Source: Omphalotus guepiniiformis
Taxonomy: Eukaryota > Basidiomycota > Agaricomycetes > Agaricales > Omphalotaceae
Assembly: GCA_028554645.1 (NCBI GenBank)
Contig: JAQOOI010000066.1
Coordinates: 233,501-297,500, forward strand
Reading direction: 5' to 3'
Length of the DNA stretch: 64,000 bases
Part shown: positions 44,184 through 53,905 of the stretch, piece after piece
Layout of the letters: every line of letters begins with the position of its first letter
Numbering within the stretch: position 1 is the first letter of the stretch
Notes under the pieces: generated by a model
The model's database searches: none
Told to the model about the DNA's origin: nothing
The model's input: only the letters and a program-made list of their open reading frames with translations
Program-made: the position numbers and the translations under genes

Positions 44184-45716
44184 TCAGGGAGTTGCAATAC
44201 GTCCTTGCACTGCTTGGGGTATTGTACTTCTCACAGTTGAAGGAGTAGTGTTGATGAATTGTTGTACTCTACCAACAGTACTAGGCCAATGTACTGCATG
44301 TTGAGGTGATTGTACTGGAGTATGGGTTGGTACTCTAGTATACCCTTGTAGGTTGGTATGAGAGCTCCTGACTGACCTATCATCTACCACTTGCCAATTT
44401 CCATTCACATTAGCAGAGTTCAGAGTCCACTGGAAAATGTCCATCTCAGGATATAGCTGGTAGGATCTAGGAGATGTTGAATGTGGATGGTCACTTGCCT
44501 CTGAAAGCAAGGTTGTTCTGGCAGAGTGAGGGGTATTACTCCTTGGAGATGAGACTCTGCTAGATGGCTCTTGCATATTCAAAAGATTGAGCATCATGGG
44601 TCTTTGTGAGAAGTTATATAGATTTGTGAGTTCCCTTGCATTATGAGGGAATTGCAAAGCATGTGCTATGGGCTCTGATAAGTCAGATAGATTAGTTTGA
44701 GCCAGCCTGCGCATCATACGGATCCATCCATAGTCATTTCTCCAAGAATCATCTTCTACTCCAATGCTGAGTAAAAAGGCTCTGCTTGAAATTGCCAATC
44801 CTGCTAGTTGAGTAGCTGATACACTACGCTCCTGTTCATAGTCATTGGTGGTATGGGATCCTGATGAAGCTCTGTGTGAAGGTATACTCTCTCTGACACT
44901 ATGTCTTTGACTTCTGTTAGAGTGGATAGTATTATGTGTGGATGTTGGAGCACCATGTGAAGTAGAATGTCCTTGTACATTTCTAGCAGCTGCTGTAGGG
45001 ACATGAGGATTGGAATACATGCTTCCCAACACATCTCTTAAGCCCTCATTATAACTTTGGAAGCCTGTGTCCATACTAGCTTCTTGCCATTGTTGAGTTC
45101 TGGGTGTGGAGTGTGCAATGGGATGTTGCATAGTTGGTGGTTCATACTCCTCATCCTCTTCATCATTGTCAGATTCAGAATCACTGACAGCCTGTAATGC
45201 AGGCATGTCTGCATGCTCATCTTCATCATCTGCTATGTTCCCTGTATCACCAGCAGCTCCATTACTAGAAGAACTTGAAACATTGATGGCTGCTTGACTG
45301 GGGAATTGAGACTGATCTTGATATGGTTCTTGCAGCAAATTATCAATGGTGTTGGGACCAGGTGTTAGTTCAGCCATGCCTTGTTCTCCATACAATTCAG
45401 CTCTCAGTATCTCAGTCTGAAGAGTGGATCTAGGTCTGACTGGGGAAATAGGAGTGAGTTCTTGGAAGGTGAGACCTGTAGTTCTGTCTCTTCTTCTCCT
45501 TGGTCTTCTAACTGCTACTCCTGGTGGGATTTGTTGTGGTGTACTTCCTAGGGTTTGTTCTGGAGTTTCAAATGGAGTAAAACTCTGGGATTGCCTGTTA
45601 ACTGGTCCTTCAGAGGCAGATCTTCTGAGATTGGTGCTGTCTGGGGTGAGGACATAGTGTCTAGGAGAAGTGGTCTGTTGTTGGTTGGTCTGGGTGTGGG
45701 TTGTTTGAGTAGACAT
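44184..45716 (-). CDS. H ORF1, 510-residue protein of unknown function
   Basis: First frame after the LTR, starting 20 nt beyond the PBS region. The N-terminal half is Thr/Gln/Pro-rich with an acidic block (DSESDNDEEDEEYE). Residues about 300-390 are more ordered (ATQLAGLAISSRAFLLSIG, DSWRNDYGWIRMMRRLAQ) and might form helices. It ends with TGA-C, and seven sense codons later ORF2 begins in the same frame. The translated copy in H2 (62222-63754) appears identical. Confidence 0.7.
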   Translation of the reverse strand: MSTQTTHTQTNQQQTTSPRHYVLTPDSTNLRRSASEGPVNRQSQSFTPFETPEQTLGSTPQQIPPGVAVRRPRRRRDRTTGLTFQELTPISPVRPRSTLQTEILRAELYGEQGMAELTPGPNTIDNLLQEPYQDQSQFPSQAAINVSSSSSNGAAGDTGNIADDEDEHADMPALQAVSDSESDNDEEDEEYEPPTMQHPIAHSTPRTQQWQEASMDTGFQSYNEGLRDVLGSMYSNPHVPTAAARNVQGHSTSHGAPTSTHNTIHSNRSQRHSVRESIPSHRASSGSHTTNDYEQERSVSATQLAGLAISSRAFLLSIGVEDDSWRNDYGWIRMMRRLAQTNLSDLSEPIAHALQFPHNARELTNLYNFSQRPMMLNLLNMQEPSSRVSSPRSNTPHSARTTLLSEASDHPHSTSPRSYQLYPEMDIFQWTLNSANVNGNWQVVDDRSVRSSHTNLQGYTRVPTHTPVQSPQHAVHWPSTVGRVQQFINTTPSTVRSTIPQAVQGRIATP

Positions 45717-45736
45717 CTCAACTGTAACTTAGTGGG

Positions 45737-45748
45737 AGTCTAGTTATT
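45737..45748 (-). other. H primer-binding site, self-primed type
   Basis: On the minus strand AATAACTAGACT, one base after the LTR. It is a perfect 12-nt complement of AGTCTAGTTATT in the LTR, 31 nt downstream of the TATATAAA box. Confidence 0.7.
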
Positions 45749-45749
45749 A

Positions 45750-46740
45750 TGTTAGGGAACAGAAGGTAAGGGTTAGTTACTCTGATCCACAATATGAGGG
45801 TTGGGGGCTAAGTTGTATTAATTGAGAATCTACTCAAAGAACACAATGGAGAAACTGAAGTGATAGTCTATATCACAGGAAAGGGAAAATGTGAAGAATG
45901 ATGTATCAGATAGCACTAGAAGAATAGGATTCACTTGGAAAAGCTTCAAGTGAAAAGAGGATGTTTTGATTACTGGAAATGCTTCAGTAACCAAGGAAGG
46001 TTGGAATACTTGGAAATGCTTCAAGTAATCTAGGTGTAGTTTGAAAACTGGAAATGCTTCAGTTGTTCAAGGAGAAAGTCTGGAAATGCTTCAGACAATC
46101 AAAGAGAATACTGCTGGAAATGCTTCAGCAATACTTAGGGATAGACACTGGAAATGCTTCAGATGTCTTAGAGAATATCTGGAAATGCTTCAGATATTGT
46201 AGGTTCAGTCACTGGTAATGCTTCAGCAACACTTAGAGAGTAAAAAGTACTTGAATTCACAAGACAGATTTACAAGATGGGGGTTAACAAGAAAATAACT
46301 AACAAGAAAATAACTAGACTACTGTACACTAAGTTTCTGGGGCTTTATATACTACAAACCATGAGGCTAAACATGAGGCATACAATGAGGCATACAATGA
46401 GGTATGCAATGAGGCATGCAATGAGGCATGCAATGAGGTTGCAGTGAGGCATGCAATGAGGTTGCAGTGAGGCATGCCTTGAGGCTGAACATGAGGCCAT
46501 TTGGACATGAGGCTGCAATGTGGCTACCTTGAGGCCAAACATGAGGCAGTTTGAACATGAGGTTGCAATGTGAGGCAGTGGATCATCTGAAATGACTAGT
46601 CCAATAGGTAGGTCATCTAAAATGACTAGTCTAATAACATCCGAGATTTTGAAATTTTTCTGGTATCACTTTTGCTACACTTTTGTTGACTTGTTCAATC
46701 CTCTTGCATTCATGCCCCTAATCCATCTAGGTTCCTAACA
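45750..46740 (-). repeat. 5' LTR of H (991 bp)
   Basis: TG...CA ends. Hairpin array at 45930-46231, shorter 12-bp repeat tract at about 46366-46460, and the AACAAGAAAATAACT duplication. It differs from the left LTR in repeat number and at single positions (e.g. CCGAGATT against CCAGAATT near 46640). Right flank GTAAG is the first five bases of an intron. Confidence 0.93.
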
Positions 46741-46804
46741 GTAAGTAATTTCCACCCAGTAATTAATACTTTATACTAACATTTTGTACACATTGTTCTT
46801 ACAG

Positions 46805-49800
46805 ATGACTGATGGTACCAAGGACTCTAGCAGCGCTAAAGAAGCTAGTGCTATCAAGAATCTTACTGTAAGTCACTCATTATTTTCAACCGGACATATA
46901 TTAATTCGTTACTAGTTCCGTAAGGCAGAACTTATCGCGAACCAACACGCCGTTGTAAGCATGCCATACTCAGCAGTTCCAGGATTGGATCAATCCTCTG
47001 GCGCGTACAGGAAGGCTAACCACTACATTTCGAAGGGCTTTGCAACATCCGGCCAAAAACGACTTAAGTTGGAAACAGCTGTTTCAAACCTTAGTGAAGA
47101 AACTGACTGTAGGTACACACTTAATAGTATTCAATATACATTCTGACATTATTCTTTATAGTTGAGAAGGCCCTACGTGATATGGCTCACACCAGTGTTC
47201 TTAAGACACTCACATTTGTTCCATACTACGATTACGACCAGCTCACGCTCGAATCTCTTAAGGCCATACACAATTGCCTCCGTACCGAGTGTTCTACTCT
47301 TGCACACATTGTTCAAACCAACGGTGCTCGTTATCGTGACATGCAGAAGCTAGCAGACAATCTTTCCTTAGTTATTAAGAAGAAGTCCATTAAAGGTAGT
47401 TCCGATGTGGATGGAGATGACTCTATGGACTCAGTAGATTCTACCTCTACCACCGACATGACCACTGTGTTACGAATGTTTTCTTTTTTCATCTTATCTC
47501 ATTGTTTGTACATATAGACACTTTTATTATCAGTAGATAGCATCTTAAGTTATAGATCTAGGGTTATATTAAATACACACGTAGGTAGCATGATGATCGA
47601 GATCAAGCATGTAGACCTCAAGGCGATCACGATCATTAATGAAACACTTGAGGCGATCGAACTCATGGTAGACACACGGTGGATTAGTCAAGGGTTATAG
47701 CCCAGGGTTTAGGGTTTTATTTACGTATATAACAAGTCCGCTTAGGTAGATATTTCTTTAGCTTCGATCTTGTCAATAACTCCTCGAGTTTAGACTTGTA
47801 CTTAGCATACTTCCTTGTATCGTCTCTTTTCTCAATTCCACTTTCTGCTTTTCTCTTACTCGTGTGAAACTAAGATCATTGTGTTTGGTTATTTGAGTTT
47901 AGAACTCGAGTCGCTGACATAAGATCGAAGCTACACAACTCACCCGACCAACACAATTCAAATCGCCTTCTTGTTGCTATTTCAGTAGCAAGTAAGTTTC
48001 TCTTGACCCTTCACACGCTCACTTCATTTTCTCCCTTTGATATTCGGGTTTCCGTCCGAATTAGGAATCTGTGCTCCATTAGAGTAATTGCGCCTATAGT
48101 ACAAACGAGTAACGTTGAGTCCGACTCGGTACTGGCAGCAGAAAGCATCGTCTGATAACCAACCTTCGGGGAGGGGACTTTGCGCTTGGGGAACGAGGTG
48201 CACTCCTAGAAAGGCACGCCCAGGTTTACTCAGCAAGCAAGCACAGATTAGGAACTCGTCTATTAGAGGCAGAAAAGGTCCCGAAATCTCTTCGTGAGGT
48301 TACTGACGGACCGAAGTAAACTCTACCATTACGGAATCTTGGGGGAACTTTAGCAGTCTCTTCGAAGAAACCACCATCCCATCACCCATCACACCTTCCT
48401 ACAAATCTCTTGCATCATCTCCTTATTCTACCCGACCTTCTACTCCTACCAGAATGTCTGAAACCGAAACCTCGCGAGGAAAATCACTCCTCAACAAACC
48501 CGATAACTTCACCGGCGTCAAATCTGAGTTCAAGAATTGGCGACGGAGACTCTTTACCTATATCCGTGATAAAAAAAACGGTATCACGACAGATGATGAA
48601 AGGATCGATGTTGCGATCTCTTTCATGAATGGAAAGCTTGTAGACGGATGGGTCAATAATTACTACAATACCCATTTTGACCAAGACAATGAGAAGTGGC
48701 AGAAGGACTGGGCGCAATTCAAGCAAGCCTTGAACAAGGCGTTCCTAGATTCCGGTCTGCAGAGGACAGCGCAGGAGAAGGTGGAGTTGTTGAAGCAGGG
48801 AGCGGGAACGGCGGAGGAGTATTTCCAGGAGTTGGAGATACTGTTGACGGAGGCGGATTACAAGAAGGATGACCCGTATGTGGTGCGGCTCATTGAGAAG
48901 GGCATTAACGAGAAAACTATTGATGCCATCTACACGAGGGACGAGTTGCCCAAAGTGTACGATGAATGGAAGGACGTAGTGATCAAGATTGATCAACTAT
49001 GGAGAAGGCGTCAGGAATGGCGCAAGAATCAGAATCAGAACCGACCGGCGTTTACGCCAAGAAGAGAAAGTCCGCAAAATGCGGCAGGAAGTGGTGATCG
49101 GAGAGACGCCACAGGAACAACCTTTGGGGGTACAGGTAAACCCATGGACATTGACGCGGCCCGAAGGAATGGGCAGTGTTTCAATTGCGGACAGAGGGGG
49201 CATATCTCGCGGGATTGTCCAGCAAAGCGGGGTCAGAGAGTGAGGCAGGTGAACGTACAGGAGGAAGAGAAGAAAGAAGAACAGCCACCGAGCTGGTTCT
49301 TGAACTGGTTGAAATCGGATACGGGTTTTGTCAGGGCTCAGAAGTGAATACAGGTCCTTCTGAGTTAGAATCGGAACAGTCTAGTGTAGATCACAAGGAC
49401 AGCAATTTTCACTTTGTATTTAATCATCCTGAGAATAAATTTGCGTCAGTATCTACAAAGTCCGATTCAAAACCTGTGAGAGAACGTTATCCGCCGAATT
49501 CACCAGAATGGATAGTGCAGAGAGTAAAGGAGGATGAGTCAGAACGAGCAGTGGGAATTTTGAGAGCATGGATGCCAACCTGTCGGGCCAGGGAAGCATC
49601 GGAAGAAACGGTTGCCCAGATCCGGTCATTGGACATTAGCGAAGCCGTCACAGCCATAAAGTCACTCAAAAAAAACTTGCGGTTCGTAAAAGGAACTAAA
49701 GGCAGAGATCTCAAGCTGTCTGTTACAATCGATGACATCGAAAGTGGCAAGCAGATAGAAACATCGGCATTACTTGACAGTGGAGCAACGGGTTCTTGCG

Positions 49801-52800
49801 TCAATAAAGAATTCGTAGAGCGACATGGCTTAACTGTTAAGAGATTACCAGTAAAGATGCCGGTATACAATGCTGATGGTACCTTAAACGAGGACGGTTC
49901 AATTGAAGGATTCATAGAAGTCAGATTAGTAATGGGAGATCATGCGGAACGCATTGAACTTGCTGTTACAAATTTAGGCAAAACGGACATATTCCTAGGA
50001 CTCGATTGGTTAAGACGTCATAACCCCAATATAGATTGGAATGACTCAACCTTAAAATTTGATCGATGTCCTAAGAAGTGTGGTTACATACCGTATTACC
50101 TAAAACCTGAATCCGACGCTGAAGTCCGAGAACTGGAAGAAGGGGATCGGTTGTTTTACCTGAATTGGGACGGATATCTTCGGAGTATGAACTTTGGAAA
50201 AGGCAAAAAGACTGAGTCAAAAGCAGACAAGTACGTCAATGAGTACAAGGATGTTTTTGATGAAGCCGATTTCCAAAATTTACCCGAACGAAGACCCTGG
50301 GACCATGCAATTGAACTGAAGCCAGACTTTACGCCAGTAGATTGCAAGGTCTATCCATTAAATCCTTCGGAACAGAAAGTTTTAGATGAGTTCATTAAGG
50401 AAAATTTGAAATCTGGACGAATTAGACCATCAAAGTCACCGATGGCCTCACCATTCTTCTTTGTGGCAAAGAAAGATGGGAAACTTCGACCTGTCCAGGA
50501 TTATCGAAAATTGAATGAAGCAACGATAAAGAACAAATACCCGTTGCCGCTCATTCAAGAACTCATTGATAAACTGAAGGATTCGAAAGTATTTTCGAAA
50601 ATGGATGTTCGATGGGGATACAATAATATCCGGATCAAAGAAGGCGATGAGTGGAAGGCGGCATTTAGGACTAATCGGGGGCTCTTTGAACCAACGGTTA
50701 TGTTCTTTGGTCTTACAAATTCTCCGGCGACCTTCCAAGCGTTTATGAATCATATCTTAAGGGATTTGATCAACGAAGGTCACGTCATGGTGTACTTAGA
50801 CGATATCTTGGTTTTCACAAATACAATCGAAGAGCACGAGTCAATTGTAAAACAGGTGTTAGATATATTACGACAACACAAGTTGTATCTTAGACCTGAA
50901 AAGTGCGAATTCAAGACCAGTAATGTTGAGTACCTTGGAGTGTTTGTAGGAAATGGACAAGTGCAGATGGATCCAAAGAAAGTCAAAGCGGTAAAAGAAT
51001 GGAAAATACCAGGAAACAAGAAGGAAGTACAGTCCTTCTTGGGTTTCTGCAACTTCTACCGACGATTTATCCGAGGATTTAGTCAAGTGGCGAAACCATT
51101 GTCATCACTGACTGGGAATTCAAAGTGGGAATGGACAGAGCAACAACAGCAGGCATTCGAAGAACTCAAAAGTAGAATTGCCGAAGAAGTAGTTCTAACC
51201 ATACCCCGTGATCATGGACAATTCAGAGTCGAGGCAGATTCATCAGATTATGCGAACGGAGCTGTCTTATCGCAAAAGATAGATGGAAAATGGTGGCCTA
51301 TTGCGTTCAGATCTAGATCTCTAAACGAAACAGAACGTAATTATGAGATCTATGATAAGGAAATGATGGCCATTATGGATTCCTTAGCAGATTGGAGACA
51401 GTATCTGATGGGTGCGGAAGAGTCATTTGAGATCTATACAGATCATCAAAATCTTCAGTATTTCAAAAAGCCTCAGAAATTGAATCGCCGACAAGCCCGA
51501 TGGATCACTGAATTATCCGAATACGACTTTACGTTGATTCATAAACCCGGAAAGTCAATGGGAAAGCCAGATGCATTGTCCAGGATGGCCAATCATGAGA
51601 CGGGGGAGAAAGACAATGAGGATGTGGTACTCTTAAAGCCGGAACTTTTTTCGATCAACAGACTAGAGATGCCCGAGGACGAGATCTTAGATCTTATCAA
51701 GAAAAAGTCAAAAGTGCGGGATAATCTAGTGAATAAGGCTTTAGAAGGAAAAGAGAAGGATTGGGTCGAGTCAGAGGAAGGAATTGTGACATGGCAGGAT
51801 AGGATTTACGTGCCTATTGATAATAGGTTACGGGGAAAGATCATCGGACTACATCATGATACCGTTCTGACGGGACATCCAGGGCAGTTCAAAACCATGG
51901 AATTGGTGACGAGAAACTATTGGTGGCCGGGAATCACTCAGGATGTACGGAAATACGTTAAAGGGTGTGAAAAGTGTCAGGCCACTAAGATTCATCGAAC
52001 CAAACCAACGGGAACACTAGTCACAAACAATGTTCCACAAGGTCCCTGGGAAGTCATAGGAACGGATCTGATCGGAGAACTACCGGAAGCTGGAGGTTTT
52101 AATGCCATAAGTGTGACTGTGGACCATTTCACCAAACGAACACGTTTGGTACCCACACACATGTCGTTAACGTCTGAAGGAATGGCCAGAATCTATAGGG
52201 ACAAAATCTTTCCTATACATGGATTACCGAGAAAGATTATTCATGATCGGGGACCTCAATATCATTCCCGATTCATGAAGGAACTATACCGGTTATTAGG
52301 CATTCAGGGGAGTTTCACAACGGCATATCACCCACAGACGAATGGACAGACGGAACGGATGAACCAAGAGATTGAACATTATCTCCGGTTATTCATCAAT
52401 CAACATCAGAACGACTGGCATGAATGGTTACCGACAGCAGAGTTTGTGTTGAATGACAGAATACACTCAGCGACGGGTGTCACTCCGTTCTATGCGGATA
52501 TGGGACGACATCCGTATAAGGGAACAGCTCCAAGAACTCCGTCGGCAAATCCCACAGCACAGGAATTTGCCGATAAGATGATCAAGATCAGGGACGAAGT
52601 AGGGGCAGCACTTAAGAAGGCAAAGGAAGACATGACTCGGTATTACGACAAGAAGAGGAAACCATCAGTTGAATATAAGCCTAATGACAAAGTATGGCTT
52701 GAAGCGACAAACCTGACTTCTGATCGACCAATGAAGAAGTTGGATGATAAACGATTTGGTCCTTTTGAAGTCGTAAAGAAAGTTGGAGCGACGTCGTATC

Positions 52801-53746
52801 AACTAAAGATACCGAAGACTTGGAAGAGGATACATCCAGTCTTTAACGAAGTTCTACTGTCACCCTATCATCCGCCTGAATTCCCTGAGCAGCCTAAGAA
52901 TGATAATCCGCCACCAGTGATAGAAGGAGAAGAACCGGAGTTCGAAGTGGAAGAGATAGTAGATTCAGGGAAATATAGGGGAGGGAGATTTGGATACAAA
53001 GTCCAATGGAAGGGATACTCGCGGCACGAACAAACATGGGAACCATTAGCAAACCTTGCAAATGCAAAAGAAGCAATCGAAGAGTTCCATAAAAAATTCC
53101 CCACTAAACCACGACCACCTCAGTTAAGAAAGATTGAGGTCCCAATTTCCTTATTCCCGACATCATTGTTACGACCTATCCCTGAAGCATGTACGGAAGT
53201 AGTAGAAACGAAGAAGATGCCGACAGAAGCATTAGCAGTGAAGTTAGGACGATGGGGACATCGTCCCTAAGGAGGGGGTCATGTTACGAATGTTTTCTTT
53301 TTTCATCTTATCTCATTGTTTGTACATATAGACACTTTTATTATCAGTAGATAGCATCTTAAGTTATAGATCTAGGGTTATATTAAATACACACGTAGGT
53401 AGCATGATGATCGAGATCAAGCATGTAGACCTCAAGGCGATCACGATCATTAATGAAACACTTGAGGCGATCGAACTCATGGTAGACACACGGTGGATTA
53501 GTCAAGGGTTATAGCCCAGGGTTTAGGGCTTTATTTACGTATATAACAAGTCCGCTTAGGTAGATATTTCTTTAGCTTCGATCTTGTCAATAACTCCTCG
53601 AGTTTAGACTTGTACTTAGCATACTTCCTTGTATCGTCTCTTTTCTCAATTCCACTTTCTGCTTTTCTCTTACTCGTGTGAAACTAAGATCATTGTGTTT
53701 GGTTATTTGAGTTTAGAACTCGAGTCGCTGACACACTGACGAGTAG
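46805..53746 (+). CDS. antisense spliced gene of E, split by element F
   Basis: Exons 46805-46867, 46916-47108 and 47162-47467, continued at 53739-53746 once F and one TSD copy (CACTG) are removed: 570 nt, 189 residues, ending DMTTDE. Introns of 48 and 53 bp. A further intron (46741-46804) with GTAAGT, a perfect TACTAAC branch site and CAG precedes the ATG, so an upstream exon must lie beyond the H LTR. The C-terminus is Asp/Ser-rich (DVDGDDSMDSVDSTS). No family recognised. It is convergent with E pol (159 bp between stops), the same arrangement as the coiled-coil gene in H. Confidence 0.65.
47468..47919 (+). repeat. 5' LTR of F
   Basis: U3 contains GGGTTTAGGGTTT (about 47705-47717) and several GATCG motifs. 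TATATAAC box at 47726-47733; presumed R start TTAGCTTCGATCTT at 47758-47771. Confidence 0.96.
47726..47733 (+). promoter_or_regulatory. TATA box of F
   Basis: TATATAAC, 32 nt upstream of the presumed transcript start at 47758. The same spacing is seen in all family-A LTRs. Confidence 0.65.
47921..47933 (+). other. F primer-binding site, self-primed type
   Basis: AAGATCGAAGCTA, one base after the LTR, complementary over 13 nt to TAGCTTCGATCTT at 47759-47771 in the LTR. No tRNA-type TGG start. Confidence 0.7.
47934..48453 (+). other. F leader
   Basis: Non-coding region before gag, nearly identical to the C leader. Short frames on either strand are not supported as genes. Confidence 0.6.
48454..49347 (+). 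CDS. F Gag
   Basis: 297 residues from ATG. Capsid-like helices at about residues 20-190, basic linker, CCHC knuckle (CFNCGQRGHISRDC), Glu/Lys-rich tail. The slip site GGGTTTT at 49323-49329 reads G-GGT-TTT in this frame, six codons before the stop. Confidence 0.95.
   Translation: MSETETSRGKSLLNKPDNFTGVKSEFKNWRRRLFTYIRDKKNGITTDDERIDVAISFMNGKLVDGWVNNYYNTHFDQDNEKWQKDWAQFKQALNKAFLDSGLQRTAQEKVELLKQGAGTAEEYFQELEILLTEADYKKDDPYVVRLIEKGINEKTIDAIYTRDELPKVYDEWKDVVIKIDQLWRRRQEWRKNQNQNRPAFTPRRESPQNAAGSGDRRDATGTTFGGTGKPMDIDAARRNGQCFNCGQRGHISRDCPAKRGQRVRQVNVQEEEKKEEQPPSWFLNWLKSDTGFVRAQK
49323..49329 (+). promoter_or_regulatory. -1 frameshift heptamer of F (GGGTTTT)
   Basis: X-XXY-YYZ register in gag; a -1 slip continues directly into the pol frame. 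The same heptamer occurs at 11445-11439 (A1), 30258-30252 (B) and 33479-33485 (C). Confidence 0.75.
49330..53270 (+). CDS. F Pol polyprotein, intact
   Basis: The frame is open from 49176 (1364 codons) but the product should begin at the slip site. Counting from 49176: retropepsin LLDSGATG near residue 200; RT with VYLDDILVF near 540; RNase H (EADSSDYA, YDKEMMAIMDS, TDHQNLQYF); integrase zinc finger HHDTVLTGHPG...GCEKCQ near 890-940; DDE residues in TDLIGELP (about 963), DRGPQYH (about 1023) and QTERMNQE (about 1060); chromodomain FGYKVQWKGYSRHEQTWEP near 1280. The frame ends RWGHRP before the polypurine tract. Confidence 0.95.
53282..53733 (+). repeat. 3' LTR of F
   Basis: 452 bp, preceded by AAGGAGGGGGTCA (53269-53281). 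Confidence 0.96.
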
Positions 53747-53905
53747 TTCCCCTGGTACCACTTTATTTACAACGTTCTTTTTAAATGTCCGGCATATATT
53801 ATATATATACCTAAACACTGTCCTTACTATACATTATGTTCATACTCAGAGTCATGTAGTGACTAGATAGCTTTGTAATGAAGAATACTAGTTGCAACTT
53901 CGAGT

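Larger units (their letters stand above)
16673..46740 (-). mobile_element. element H, large chromovirus with extra genes (about 13 kb without nested inserts)
   Basis: Bounded by LTRs 16673-17673 and 45750-46740. Minus-strand order: 5' LTR, PBS, ORF1, ORF2, Gag, Pol with chromodomain, then an antisense region with a spliced gene, polypurine tract, 3' LTR. The gag is interrupted by composite C/D (25318-42400, TSD CACGC); removing it and one TSD copy restores the gag frame exactly. The two outer flanks do not match each other (CCCAC left, GTAAG right), but the left flank matches that of H2 in inverted form. The present H is therefore probably a hybrid of two copies joined by an inversion. Confidence 0.88.
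47468..53733 (+). mobile_element. element F, intact Ty3/gypsy chromovirus (family A)
   Basis: 6266 bp, LTRs 47468-47919 and 53282-53733 (452 bp each, one difference seen: GGGTTTT against GGGCTTT), TSD CACTG (47463-47467, 53734-53738). Gag and pol have no lesion. The best candidate for an active family-A copy in this window, and a template against which A1, C and D can be scored. Confidence 0.97.

Noticed and set aside
49487..51086. Antisense frames of 90-142 codons repeated in every family-A pol
   Set aside because: They recur only because pol is conserved; composition and position follow the sense codons, with no start context or splicing evidence.
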